A DNA stretch of 64,000 nt from Oasisia sp. SBJ-2009 (GCA_964017155.1 OZ024867.1:15093500-15157499), one strand, 5' to 3'. Positions 39,583 through 53,170 are shown, counted from the stretch's first letter. Numbers and translations: made by a program. Notes: generated from the letters alone by a model not told the origin.

Positions 39583-40836
39583 TCAGACTTGGTGTGTAAG
39601 ACATGGTGTGTAACACTTGGTGTGTAAGACATGGTGTGTAAGACTTGGTGTGTAAGATATGGTGTGTAATACTTGATATGTAAGACTTGGTGTGTAAGAC
39701 ATGGTGTGTAAGACTTGGTGTGTAAGACATGGTGTGTAAGACATGGTGTATAAGACCTGGTGTTTAACACATGGTGTGTAAGACTTGGTGTGTAAGACAT
39801 GGTGTGTTGGACATGGTGTATACGACATGGTGTGTAAGACTTAGTTTGTAAAACTTGGTGTGTAAGACATGGTGTGTAAGACCTGGTGTGTAAGACATGG
39901 TGTGTACGACATGGTGTGTAAGACTTGGTGTGTAAGACTCGGTGTGTAAGATTTGGTGTGTAAGACATGGTGTGTAAGACTTGGTGTGAAAGACTTGGTG
40001 TGTAAGACTTGATGTGTAAGACTTGGTGTGTAAGACTTGGTGTGTAAGACACGGTGTGTAATACTTGATGTGTAAGACTTGATGTGTAAGAATTGATGTG
40101 TAAGACTAGGTGTGTAAGACTTGATGTGTAAGACTTGGTGTGAAACACTTGATGTGTAAGACTTGATGTGTAAGACTTGATGTGTAAGACTTGGTGAGTA
40201 AGACTTGGTGTGTAAGACTTGGTGTGTAAGACATGGTGTGTTATACTTGATGTGTAAGATTTGATGTGTAAGACTAGGTGTGAAAGACATGGTGTGTAAG
40301 ACTTGGTGTGTAAGACATGGTGTGTAAGACTTGGTGTGTAAGACATGGTGTGTAAGACTTGGTGTGTAAGACATGGTGTGTAAGACATGGTGTGTAAGAC
40401 TTGGTGTATAACACATGGTGTGTAAGACTTGGTGTGTAAGACATGGTGTGTAATACTTGATATGTAAGATTTGATGTGTAAGACATGGTGTGTAAGACTT
40501 GGTGTGTAAGACATGGTGTGTAAGACTTGGTGTGTAAGACATGGTGTGTAAGACTTGGTGTGTAAGACATGGTGTGTAAGACTTGGTGTGAAAGACTTGG
40601 TGTGTAAGACTTGATGTGTAAGAGTTGGTGTGTAAGACTTGGTGTGTAAGACATGGTGTGTAATACTTGATGTGTAAGACTTGATGTGTAAGACTTGATA
40701 TGTAAGACTTGGTGTGTAAGACTTGATGTGTAAGACTTGGTGTGAAACACTTGATGTGTAAGACTTGATGTGTAAGACTTGATGTGTAAGATTTGGTGAG
40801 TAAGACTTGGTGTGTAAGACTTGGTGTGTAAGACAT
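39583..40836. repeat. Block K, copy 6
   Basis: The full marker set is present, 23,432 bp from copy 2 and 6,748 bp from copy 5. The second spacing shows that the 6.7-kb duplication was 6,748 bp long before copy I lost 42 bp. Confidence 0.85.
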
Positions 40837-42449
40837 GGTGTGTTATACTTGATGTGTAAGATTTGATGTGTAAGACAGGGTGTGAAAGACATGGTGTGTA
40901 AGACTTGGTGTGTAAGACATGGTGTGTAAGACTTGGTGTGTAAGACATGGTGTGTAAGACTTGGTGTGTAAGACATGGTGTGTAAGACATGGTGTGTAAG
41001 ACTTGGTGTGTAACACATGGTGTGTAAGACTTGGTGTGTAAGACATGGTGTGTAGGACATGGTGTGTAGGACATGGTGTGTAAGACTTGGTGTGTAAAAC
41101 TTGGTGTGTAAGACATGGTGTGTAAGACCTGGTGTGTAAGACATGGTGTGTAAGACCTGGTGTGTAAGACATGGTGTGTAAGACTTGGTGTGTAAGACAT
41201 GGTGTGTAAGACTTGGTGTGTAAGACATGGTGTGTAAGACTTGGTGTGTAAGATATAGTGTGTAATACTTGATATGTAAGACTTGGTGTGTAAGACATGG
41301 TGTGTAAGACTTGGTGTGTAAGACATGGTGTGTAAGACATGGTGTGTTGGACATGGTATATACGACATGGTGTGTAAGACTTGGTGTGTAAAACTTGGTG
41401 TGTAAGACATGGTGTGTAAGACCTGGTGTGTAAGACATGGTGTGTACGACATGGTGTGTAAGACTTGGTGTGTAAGACTCGGTGTGTAAGACTTGGTGTG
41501 TAAGACATGGTGTGTAAGACTTGGTGTGAAAGACTTGGTGTGTAAGACTTGATGTGTAAGACTTGGTGTGTAAGACTTGGTGTGTAAGACATGGTGTGTA
41601 ATACTTGATGTGTAAGACTTGATGTGTAAGACTTGATGTGTAAGACTTGGTGTGTAAGACTTGATGTGTAAGACTTGGTGTGAAACACTTGATGTGTAAG
41701 ACTTGATGTGTAAGACTTGATGTGTAAGACTTGGTGAGTAAGACTTGGTGTGTAAGACTTGGTGTGTAAGACATGGTGTGTTATACTTGATGTGTAAGAT
41801 TTGATGTGTAAGACAGGGTGTGAAAGACATGGTGTGTAAGACTTGGTGTGTAAGACATGGTGTGTAAGACTTGGTGTGTAAGACATGGTGTGTAAGACAT
41901 GGTGTGTAAGACTTGGTGTGTAACACATGGTGTGTAAGACTTGGTGTGTAAGACATGGTGTGTAGGACATGGTGTGTAGGACATGGTGTGTAAGACTTGG
42001 TGTGTAAAACTTGGTGTGTAAGACATGGTGTGTAAGACCTGGTGTGTAAGACATGGTGTGTAAGACCTGGTGTGTAAGACATGGTGTGTAAGACTTGGTG
42101 TGTAAGACATGGTGTGTAAGACTTGGTGTGTAAGACATGGTGTGTAAGACTTGGTGTGTAAGATATGGTGTGTAATACTTGGTGTGAAAGACTTGGTGTG
42201 TAAGAATTGATGTGTAAGACTTGGTGTGTAAGACTTGGTGTGTAAAACTTGGTGTGTAAGACATGGTGTGTAATACTTGATGTGTAAGACTTGATGTGTA
42301 AGACTTGATGTGTAAGACTTGGTGTGTAAGACTTGATGTGTAAGACTTGGTGTGAAACACTTGATGTGTAAGACTTGATGTGTAAGACTTGATGTGTAAG
42401 ACTTGGTGAGTAAGACTTGGTGTGTAAGACTTGGTGTGTAAGACATGGT

Positions 42450-44130
42450 GTGTTGTACTTGATGTGTAAGATTTGATGTGTAAGACAGGGTGTGAAAGAC
42501 ATGGTGTGTAAGACTTGGTGTGTAAGACATGGTGTGTAAGACTTGGTGTGTAAGACATGGTGTGTAATACTTGATGTGTAAGACTTGATGTGTACGACAT
42601 GGTGTGTAAGCCCTGGTGAGTAAGACATGGTGTGTAAGACCTGGTGTGTAAGACATGGTGTGTAAGACTTGGTGTGACAGACTTGATGTGTAAGACTTGA
42701 TGTGTACGACTTGGTGTGTAAAACTTGGTGTGTAAGACATGGTGTGTAAGACTTGGTGTGTAAGACTTGGTGTGAAAGACTTGATGTGTAAGTCTTGATG
42801 TGTAAGACTTGATGTGTAAGACTTGGTGTGTAAGACTTGATGTGTAAGACTTGGTGTGAAAGACTTGATGTGTAAGACTTGATGTGTAAGACTTGATGTG
42901 TAAGACTTGGTGTGTAAGACTTGGTGTGTAAGACTTGGTGTGTAAGACATGGTGTGTAAGACTTGGTGTATAAGATATGGTGTGTAAGACATGGTGTGTA
43001 AGACTTGGTGTGTAAGACATGGTGTGTAAGACTTGGTGTGTAAGACATGGTGTGTAATACTTGATATGTAAGATTTGATGTGTAAGACATGGTGTGTAAG
43101 ACATGGTGTGTAAGACTTGCTGTGTAAGACATGGTGTGTAAGACTTGGTGTGTAAGACATGGTGTGTAAGACTTGGTGTGTAAGACATGGTGTGTAAGAC
43201 TTGGTGTGTAATACTTGATATGTAAGATTTGATGTGTAAGACATGGTGTGTAAGACATGGTGTGTAAGACTTGGTGTGTAAGACATGGTGTGTAAGACTT
43301 GGTGTGTAAGACATGGTGTGTAAGACTTGGTGTGTAAGACATGGTGTGTAAGACATGGTGTATAAGACCTGGTGTGTAACACATGGTGTGTAAGACTTGG
43401 TGTGTAAGACATGTTGTGTTGGACATGGTGTATACGACATGGTGTGTAAGACTTGGTGTGTAAAACTTGGTGTGTAAGACATGGTGTGTAAGACCTGGTG
43501 TGTAAGACATGGTGTGTACGATATGGTGTGTAAGACTTGGTGTGTAAGACTCGGTGTGTAAGACTTGGTGTGTAAGACATGGTGTGTAAGACTTGGTGTG
43601 AAAGACTTGGTGTGTAAGACTTGGTGTGTAATACTTGATGTGTAAGACTTGATGTGTAAGACTTGATGTGTAAGACTTGATGTGTAAGACTTGATGTGTA
43701 AGACTTGATGTGTAAGACATGGTGTGTAAGACTTGGTGTGTAAGATATGGTGTGTAATACTTGATATGTAAGACTTGGTGTGTAAGACATGGTGCGTAAG
43801 ACTTGGTGTGTAAGACATGGTGTGTAAGACATGGTGTGTAAGACTTGGTGTGTAACACATGGTGTGTAAGACTTGGTGTGTAAGACATGGTGTGTAGGAC
43901 ATGGTGTGTAGGACATGGTGTGTAAGACTTGGTGTGTAAAACTTGGTGTGTAAGACATGGTGTGTATGACCTGGTGTGCAAGACATGGTGTGTAAGACCT
44001 GGTGTGTAAGACATGGTGTGTAAGACTTGGTGTGTAAGACATGGTGTGTATGACCTGGTGTGCAAGACATGGTGTGTAAGACCTGGTGTGTAAGACATGG
44101 TGTGTAAGACTTGGTGTGTAAGACATGGTG
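42450..44130. repeat. Block L, copy 4
   Basis: AGCCCTGG at 42609 and CTTGCTG at 43115 are each exactly 23,432 bp from copy 2. The doubled 84-bp segment is present at 43963 and 44047. Confidence 0.85.
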
Positions 44131-45599
44131 TGTAAGACTTGGTGTGTAAGACATGGTGTGTAAGACTTGGTGTGTAAGATATGGTGTGTAATACTTGATA
44201 TGTAAGACTTGGTGTGTAAGACATGGTGTGTAAGACTTGGTGTGTAAGACATGGTGTGTAAGACATGGTGTATAAGACCTGGTGTTTAACACATGGTGTG
44301 TAAGACTTGGTGTGTAAGACATGGTGTGTTGGACATGGTGTATACGACATGGTGTGTAAGACTTGGTGTGTAAAACTTGGTGTGTAAGACATGGTGTGTA
44401 AGACCTGGTGTGTAAGACATGGTGTGTACGACATGGTGTGTAAGACTTGGTGTGTAAGACTCGGTGTGTAAGATTTGGTGTGTAAGACATGGTGTGTAAG
44501 ACTTGGTGTGAAAGACTTGGTGTGTAAGACTTGATGTGTAAGACATGGTGTGTAAGACCTGGTGTGTAAGACATGGTGTGTACGACATGGTGTGTAAGAC
44601 TTGGTGTGTAAGACTCGGTGTGTAAGACTTGGTGTGTAAGACATGGTGTGTAAGACTTGGTGTGAAAGACTTGGTGTGTAAGACTTGATGTGTAAGACTT
44701 GGTGTGTAAGACTTGGTGTGTAAGACATGGTGTGTAATACTTGATGTGTAAGACTTGATGTGTAAGACTTGATGTGTAAGACTTGGTGTGTAAGACTTGA
44801 TGTGTAAGACTTGGTGTGAAACACTTGATGTGTGAGACTTTATGGGTAAGACTTGATGTGTAAGACTTGGTGAGTAAGACTTGGTGTGTAAGACTTGGTG
44901 TGTAAGACATGGTGTGTTATACTTGATGTGTAAGATTTGATGTGTAAGACAGGGTGTGAAAGACATGGTGTGTAAGACTTGGTGTGTAAGACATGGTGTG
45001 TAAGACTTGGTGTGTAAGACATGGTGTGTAAGACTTGGTGTGTAAGACATGGTGTGTAAGACATGGTGTGTAAGACTTGGTGTGTAACACATGGTGTGTA
45101 AGACTTGGTGTGTAAGACATGGTGTGTAGGACATGGTGTGTAGGACATGGTGTGTAAGACTTGGTGTGTAAAACTTGGTGTGTAAGACATGGTGTGTAAG
45201 ACCTGGTGTGTAAGACATGGTGTGTAAGACCTGGTGTGTAAGACATGGTGTGTAAGACTTGGTGTGTAAGACATGGTGTGTAAGACTTGGTGTGTAAGAC
45301 ATGGTGTGTAAGACTTGGTGTGTAAGATATGGTGTGTAATACTTGGTGTGAAAGACTTGGTGTGTAAGAATTGATGTGTAAGACTTGGTGTGTAAGACTT
45401 GGTGTGTAAGACATGGTGTGTAATACTTGATTTGTAAGACTTGATGTGTAAGACTTGATGTGTAAGACTTGGTGTGTAAGACTTGATGTGTAAGACTTGG
45501 TGTGAAACACTTGATGTGTAAGACTTGATGTGTAAGACTTGATGTGTAAGACTTGGTGAGTAAGACTTGGTGTGTAAGACTTGGTGTGTAAGACATGGT

Positions 45600-46862
45600 G
45601 TGTTGTACTTGATGTGTAAGATTTGATGTGTAAGACAGGGTGTGAAAGACATGGTGTGTAAGACTTGGTGTGTAAGACATGGTGTGTAAGACTTGGTGTG
45701 TAAGACATGGTGTGTAATACTTGATGTGTAAGACTTGATGTGTACGACATGGTGTGTAAGCCCTGGTGAGTAAGACATGGTGTGTAAGACCTGGTGTGTA
45801 AGACATGGTGTGTAAGACTTGGTGTGACAGACTTGATGTGTAAGACTTGATGTGTACGACTTGGTGTGTAAAACTTGGTGTGTAAGACATGGTGTGTAAG
45901 ACTTGGTGTGTAAGACTTGGTGTGAAAGACTTGATGTGTAAGTCTTGATGTGTAAGACTTGATGTGTAAGACTTGGTGTGTAAGACTTGATGTGTAAGAC
46001 TTGGTGTGAAAGACTTGATGTGTAAGACTTGATGTGTAAGACTTGATGTGTAAGACTTGGTGTGTAAGACTTGGTGTGTAAGACTTGGTGTGTAAGACAT
46101 GGTGTGTAAGACTTGGTGTATAAGATATGGTGTGTAAGACATGGTGTGTAAGACTTGGTGTGTAAGACATGGTGTGTAAGACTTGGTGTGTAAGACATGG
46201 TGTGTAATACTTGATATGTAAGATTTGATGTGTAAGACATGGTGTGTAAGACATGGTGTGTAAGACTTGCTGTGTAAGACATGGTGTGTAAGACTTGGTG
46301 TGTAAGACATGGTGTGTAAGACTTGGTGTGTAAGACATGGTGTGTAAGACTTGGTGTGTAATACTTGATATGTAAGATTTGATGTGTAAGACATGGTGTG
46401 TAAGACATGGTGTGTAAGACTTGGTGTGTAAGACATGGTGTGTAAGACTTGGTGTGTAAGACATGGTGTGTAAGACTTGGTGCGTAAGACATGGTGTGTA
46501 AGACATGGTGTATAAGACCTGGTGTGTAACACATGGTGTGTAAGACTTGGTGTGTAAGACATGTTGTGTTGGACATGGTGTATACGACATGGTGTGTAAG
46601 ACTTGGTGTGTAAAACTTGGTGTGTAAGACATGGTGTGTAAGACCTGGTGTGTAAGACATGGTGTGTACGATATGGTGTGTAAGACTTGGTGTGTAAGAC
46701 TCGGTGTGTAAGACTTGGTGTGTAAGACATGGTGTGTAAGACTTGGTGTGAAAGACTTGGTGTGTAAGACTTGGTGTGTAATACTTGATGTGTAAGATTT
46801 GATGTGTAAGACTTGATGTGTAAGACTTGGTGTGTAAGACTTGGTGTGTAAGACTTGGTGTG
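45600..46862. repeat. Block L, copy 5 (truncated on the right)
   Basis: AGCCCTGG at 45759 and CTTGCTG at 46265 are 23,432 bp from those of copy 3, and the block has the same right truncation. Private changes near this region include TTGATTTG at about 45428. Confidence 0.82.
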
Positions 46863-48050
46863 TAACACATGGTGTGTAAGACTTGGTGTGTAAGACATGG
46901 TGTGTAGGACATGGTGTGTAGGACATGGTGTGTAAGACTTCGTGTGTAAAACTTGGTGTGTAAGACATGGTGTGTAAGACCTGGTGTGTAAGACATGGTG
47001 TGTAAGACTTGGTGTGTAAGACATGGTGTGTAAGACTTGGTATGTAAGATATGGTGTGTAATACTTGATATGTAAGACTTGGTGTGTAAGACATGGTGTG
47101 TAAGACTTGGTGTGTAAGACATGGTGTGTAAGACTTGGTGTGTAAGATATGGTGTGTAATACTTGATATGTAAGACTTGGTGTGTAAGACATGGTGTGTA
47201 AGACTTGATGTGTAAGACTTGGTGTGAAACACTTGATGTGTAAGACTTGATGTGTAAGACTTGATGTGTAAGACTTGGTGAGTAAGACTTGGTGTGTAAG
47301 ACTTGGTGTGTAAGACATGGTGTATTATACTTGATGTGTAAGATTTGATGTGTAAGACAGGGTGTGAAAGACATGGTGTGTAAGACTTGGTGTGTAAGAC
47401 ATGGTGTGTAAGACTTGGTGTGTAAGACATGGTGTGTAAGACTTGGTGTGTAAGACATGGTGTGTAAGACATGGTGTGTAGGACATGGTGTGTAGGACAT
47501 GGTGTGTAAGACTTGGTGTGTAAAACTTGGTGTGTAAGACATGGTGTGTATGACCTGGTGTGTAAGACATGGTGTGTAAGACCTGGTGTGTAAGACATGG
47601 TGTGTAAGACTTGGTGTGTAAGACATGGTGTGTAACACTTGGTGTGTAAGACATGGTGTGTAAGACTTGGTGTGTAAGATATGGTGTGTAATACTTGATA
47701 TGTAAGACTTGGTGTGTAAGACATGGTGTGTAAGACTTGGTGTGTAAGACATGGTGTGTAAGACATGGTGTATATGACCTGGTGTGTAAGACATGGTGTG
47801 TAAGACCTGGTGTGTAAGACATGGTGTGTAAGACTTGGTGTGTAAGACATGGTGTGTAACACTTGGTGTGTAAGACATGGTGTGTAAGACTTGGTGTGTA
47901 AGATATGGTGTGTAATACTTGATATGTAAGACTTGGTGTGTAAGACATGGTGTGTAAGACTTGGTGTGTAAGACATGGTGTGTAAGACATGGTGTATAAG
48001 ACCTGGTGTTTAACACATGGTGTGTAAGACTTGGTGTGTAAGACATGGTG
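46863..48050. repeat. Bridge segment with partial block K relative
   Basis: The pattern right of super-repeat II resembles 24.33-25.51 kb at an offset of 22,536 bp. It includes a GTATTATAC unit near 47.32 kb and a K-like stretch at 47325-48074. In this K relative GTGTCAGAC is replaced by a normal unit, so the minus-strand frame stays open longer. A private substitution is ACTTCGTG near 46.94 kb. Confidence 0.7.
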
Positions 48051-49030
48051 TGTTGGACATGGTGTATACGACATGGTGTGTAAGACTTAGTGTGTAAAAC
48101 TTGGTGTGTAAGACATGGTGTGTAAGACCTGGTGTGTAAGACATGGTGTGTACGACATGGTGTGTAAGACTTGGTGTGTAAGACTCGGTGTGTAAGATTT
48201 GGTGTGTAAGACATGGTGTGTAAGACTTGGTGTGAAAGACTTGGTGTGTAAGACTTGATGTGTAAGACTTGGTGTGTAAGACTTGGTGTGTAAGACACGG
48301 TGTGTAATACTTGATGTGTAAGACTTGATGTGTAAGACTTGATGTGTAAGACTTGGTGTGTAAGACTTGATGTGTAAGACTTGGTGTGAAACACTTGATG
48401 TGTAAGACTTGATGTGTAAGACTTGATGTGTAAGACTTGGTGAGTAAGACTTGGTGTGTAAGACTTGGTGTGTAAGACATGGTGTGTTATACTTGATGTG
48501 TAAGATTTGATGTGTAAGACAGGGTGTGAAAGACATGGTGTGTTGGACATGGTGTATACGACATGGTGTGTAAGACTTAGTGTGTAAAACTTGGTGTGTA
48601 AGACATGGTGTGTAAGACCTGGTGTGTAAGACATGGTGTGTACGACATGGTGTGTAAGACTTGGTGTGTAAGACTCGGTGTGTAAGATTTGGTGTGTAAG
48701 ACATGGTGTGTAAGACTTGGTGTGAAAGACTTGGTGTGTAAGACTTGATGTGTAAGACTTGGTGTGTAAGACTTGGTGTGTAAGACACGGTGTGTAATAC
48801 TTGATGTGTAAGACTTGATGTGTAAGACTTGATGTGTAAGACTTGGTGTGTAAGACTTGATGTGTAAGACTTGGTGTGAAACACTTGATGTGTAAGACTT
48901 GATGTGTAAGACTTGATGTGTAAGACTTGGTGAGTAAGACTTGGTGTGTAAGACTTGGTGTGTAAGACATGGTGTGTTATACTTGATGTGTAAGATTTGA
49001 TGTGTAAGACAGGGTGTGAAAGACATGGTG
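48051..49030. repeat. 490-bp tandem duplication, two apparently identical copies
   Basis: 48051-48540 and 48541-49030 appear base-for-base identical on reading, 35 units each. They share the rare ACTTAGTGTGTAAAAC variant, GACTCGG, GACACGG and GTGAAACAC, and the junction runs ACATGGTG directly into TGTTGGACAT. Elsewhere the preceding marker is ACTTAGTTTG, so ACTTAGTGTG is private to this pair. Confidence 0.9.
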
Positions 49031-50740
49031 TGTAAGACTTGGTGTGTAAGACATGGTGTGTAAGACTTGGTGTGTAACACATGGTGTGTAAGACTTGGTG
49101 TGTAAGACATGGTGTGTAGGACATGGTGTGTAGGACATGGTGTGTAAGACTTGGTGTGTAAAACTTGGTGTGTAAGACATGGTGTGTAAGACCTGGTGTG
49201 TAAGACATGGTGTGTAAGACCTGGTGTGTAAGACATGGTGTATAAGACTTGGTGTGTAAGACATGGTGTGTAAGACTTGGTGTGTAAGACATGGTGTGTA
49301 AGACTTGGTGTGTAAGATATGGTGTGTAATACTTGATATGTAAGACTTGGTGTGTAAGACATGGTGTGTAAGACTTGGTGTGTAAGACATGGTGTGTAAG
49401 ACATGGTGTATAAGACCTGGTGTGTAACACATGGTGTGTAAGACTTGGTGTGTAAGACATGGTGTGTTGGACATGGTGTATACGACATGGCGTGTAAGAC
49501 TTGGTGTGTAAAACTTGGTGTGTAAGACATGGTGTGTAAGACCTGGTGTGTAAGACATGGTGTGTACGACATGGTGTGTAGGACTTGGTGTGTAAGACTC
49601 GGTGTGTAACACTTGGTGTGTAAGACATGGTGTGTAAGACTTAATGTGTAAGACTTGGTGTGAAACACTTGATGTGTAAGACTTGATGTGTAAGACTTGA
49701 TGTGTAAGACTTGGTGAGTAAGACTTGGTGTGTAAGACTTGGTGTGTAAGACATGGTGTGTTATACTTGATGTGTAAGATTTGATGTGTAAGACAGGGTG
49801 TGAAAGACATGGTGTGTAAGACTTGGTGTGTAAGACATGGTGTGTAAGACTTGGTGTGTAAGACATGGTGTGTAATACTTGGTGTGTAAGACTTGATGTG
49901 TAAGACTTGGTGTTTAAGTCTTGGTGTGTAAGACATGGTGTGTAATACTTGATGTGTAAGACTTGATGTGTAAGACTTGATGTGTAAGACTTGGTGTGTA
50001 AGACTTGATGTGTAAGACTTGGTGTGAAACACTTGATGTGTAAGACTTGATGTGTAAGACTTGATGTGTAAGACTTGGTGAGTAAGACTTGGTGTGTAAG
50101 ACTTGGTGTGTAAGACATGGTGTGTTATACTTGATGTGTAAGATTTGATGTGTAAGACAGGGTGTGAAAGACATGGTGTGTAAGACTTGGTGTGTAAGAC
50201 ATGGTGTGTAAGACTTGGTGTGTAACACATGGTGTGTAAGACTTGGTGTGTAAGACATGGTGTGTAGGACATGGTGTGTAGGACATGGTGTGTAAGACTT
50301 GGTGTGTAAAACTTGGTGTGTAAGACATGGTGTGTAAGACCTGGTGTGTAAGACATGGTGTGTAAGACCTGGTGTGTAAGACATGGTGTATAAGACTTGG
50401 TGTGTAAGACATGGTGTGTAAGACTTGGTGTGTAAGACATGGTGTGTAAGACTTGGTGTGTAAGATATGGTGTGTAATACTTGATATGTAAGACTTGGTG
50501 TGTAAGACATGGTGTGTAAGACTTGGTGTGTAAGACATGGTGTGTAAGACTTGGTGTGTAAGATATGGTGTGTAATACTTGATATGTAAGACTTGGTGTG
50601 TAAGACATGGTGTGTAAGACTTGATGTGTAAGACTTGGTGTGAAACACTTGATGTGTAAGACTTGATGTGTAAGACTTGATGTGTAAGACTTGGTGAGTA
50701 AGACTTGGTGTGTAAGACTTGGTGTGTAAGACATGGTGTA

Positions 50741-53170
50741 TTATACTTGATGTGTAAGATTTGATGTGTAAGACAGGGTGTGAAAGACATGGTGTGTAAG
50801 ACTTGGTGTGTAAGACATGGTGTGTAAGACTTGGTGTGTAAGACATGGTGTGTAAGACTTGGTGTGTAAGACATGGTGTGTAAGACATGGTGTGTAGGAC
50901 ATGGTGTGTAGGACATGGTGTGTAAGACTTGGTGTGTAAAACTTGGTGTGTAAGACATGGTGTGTATGACCTGGTGTGTAAGACATGGTGTGTAAGACCT
51001 GGTGTGTAAGACATGGTGTGTAAGACTTGGTGTGTAAGACATGGTGTGTAACACTTGGTGTGTAAGACATGGTGTGTAAGACTTGGTGTGTAAGATATGG
51101 TGTGTAATACTTGATATGTAAGACTTGGTGTGTAAGACATGGTGTGTAAGACTTGGTGTGTAAGACATGGTGTGTAAGACATGGTGTGTATGACCTGGTG
51201 TGTAAGACATGGTGTGTAAGACCTGGTGTGTAAGACATGGTGTGTAAGACTTGGTGTGTAAGACATGGTGTGTAACACTTGGTGTGTAAGACATGGTGTG
51301 TAAGACTTGGTGTGTAAGATATGGTGTGTAATACTTGATATGTAAGACTTGGTGTGTAAGACATGGTGTGTAAGACTTGGTGTGTAAGACATGGTGTGTA
51401 AGACATGGTGTATAAGACCTGGTGTTTAACACATGGTGTGTAAGACTTGGTGTGTAAGACATGGTGTGTTGGACATGGTGTATACGACATGGTGTGTAAG
51501 ACTTAGTTTGTAAAAATTGGTGTGTAAGACATGGTGTGTAAGACCTGGTGTGTAAGACATGGTGTGTACGACATGGTGTGTAAGACTTGGTGTGTAAGAC
51601 TCGGTGTGTAAGATTTGGTGTGTAAGACATGGTGTGTAAGACTTGGTGTGAAAGACTTGGTGTGTAAGACTTGATGTGTAAGACTTGGTGTGTAAGACTT
51701 GGTGTGTAAGACACGGTGTGTAATACTTGATGTGTAAGACTTGATGTGTAAGACTTGATGTGTAAGACTAGGTGTGTAAGACTTGATGTGTAAGACTTGG
51801 TGTGAAACACTTGATGTGTAAGACTTGATGTGTAAGACTTGATGTGTAAGACTTGGTGAGTAAGACTTGGTGTGTAAGACTTGGTGTGTAAGACATGGTG
51901 TGTTATACTTGATGTGTAAGATTTGATGTGTAAGACTAGGTGTGAAAGACATGGTGTGTAAGACTTGGTGTGTAAGACATGGTGTGTAAGACTTGGTGTG
52001 TAAGACATGGTGTGTAAGACTTGGTGTGTAAGACATGGTGTGTAAGACATGGTGTGTAAGACTTGGTGTATAACACATGGTGTGTAAGACTTGGTGTGTA
52101 AGACATGGTGTGTAATACTTGATATGTAAGATTTGATGTGTAAGACATGGTGTGTAAGACTTGGTGTGTAAGACATGGTGTGTAAGACTTGGTGTGTAAG
52201 ACATGGTGTGTAAGACTTGGTGTGTAAGACATGGTGTGTAAGACTTGGTGTGAAAGACTTGGTGTGTAAGACTTGATGTGTAAGAGTTGGTGTATAAGAC
52301 TTGGTGTGTAAGACATGGTGTGTAATACTTGATGTGTAAGACTTGATGTGTAAGACTTGATATGTAAGACTTGGTGTGTAAGACTTGATGTGTAAGACTT
52401 GATGTGTAAGACTTGATGTGTAAGACTTGATGTGTAAGACTAGGTGTGTAAGACTTGATGTGTAAGACTTGGTGTGAAACACTTGATGTGTAAGACTTGA
52501 TGTGTAAGACTTGATGTGTAAGACTTGGTGAGTAAGACTTGGTGTGTAAGACTTGGTGTGTAAGACATGGTGTGTTATACTTGATGTGTAAGATTTGATG
52601 TGTAAGACTAGGTGTGAAAGACATGGTGTGTAAGACTTGGTGTGTAAGACATGGTGTGTAAGACTTGGTGTGTAAGACATGGTGTGTAAGACTTGGTGTG
52701 TAAGACATGGTGTGTAAGACATGGTGTGTAAGACTTGGTGTATAACACATGGTGTGTAAGACTTGGTGTGTAAGACATGGTGTGTAATACTTGATATGTA
52801 AGATTTGATGTGTAAGACATGGTGTGTAAGACTTGGTGTGTAAGACATGGTGTGTAAGACTTGGTGTGTAAGACATGGTGTGTAAGACTTGGTGTGTAAG
52901 ACATGGTGTGTAAGACTTGGTGTGAAAGACTTGGTGTGTAAGACTTGATGTGTAAGAGTTGGTGTATAAGACTTGGTGTGTAAGACATGGTGTGTAATAC
53001 TTGATGTGTAAGACTTGATGTGTAAGACTTGATATGTAAGACTTGGTGTGTAAGACTTGATGTGTAAGACTTGGTGTGAAACACTTGATGTGTAAGACTT
53101 GATGTGTAAGACTTGATGTGTAAGATTTGGTGAGTAAGACTTGGTGTGTAAGACTTGGTGTGTAAGACAT
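50741..53170. repeat. Block K, copy 8 (expanded by an internal 672-bp duplication)
   Basis: Block K markers are present at an offset of 11,662 bp from copy 6, but GTGTCAGAC is replaced by a normal unit and GAATTGATG by GACTTGATG. The part from about 51.72 kb occurs twice: GACTAGG at 51767 and 52439, and GAGTTGGTGTATAAG near 52284 and 52956, each 672 bp apart. GTGTATAAG after GAGTTGG is private to this pair; all other copies have GTGTGTAAG. Confidence 0.85.
51723..53066. repeat. 672-bp tandem duplication (48 units)
   Basis: Two head-to-tail copies, about 51723-52394 and 52395-53066, limits good to about 30 bp. The junction is a run of TTGATG units at 52.38-52.43 kb. Shared private variants make it recent. 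Confidence 0.85.

Larger units (their letters stand above)
31883..46862. repeat. Super-repeat copy II (about 15 kb)
   Basis: Partner of 8451-23431. Relative to copy I it lacks 42 bp near 32.2 kb, where GTAATACTTGATG goes straight to the cassette, and retains 42 bp near 37.55 kb that copy I has lost near 14.16 kb. It ends near 46863, where copy I continues with TAAGACTTGG and copy II switches to TAACACATGG. It contains block K copies 5 and 6 and block L copies 4 and 5. Confidence 0.88.

Noticed and set aside
48087..50118. Two minus-strand frames of equal length (513 codons) 490 bp apart, as possible paralogous genes
   Set aside because: 490 is not a multiple of 3, so they are in different frames, and their repeat strings differ; the equal length comes from the 490-bp duplication at one end and matching cassette spacing at the other.
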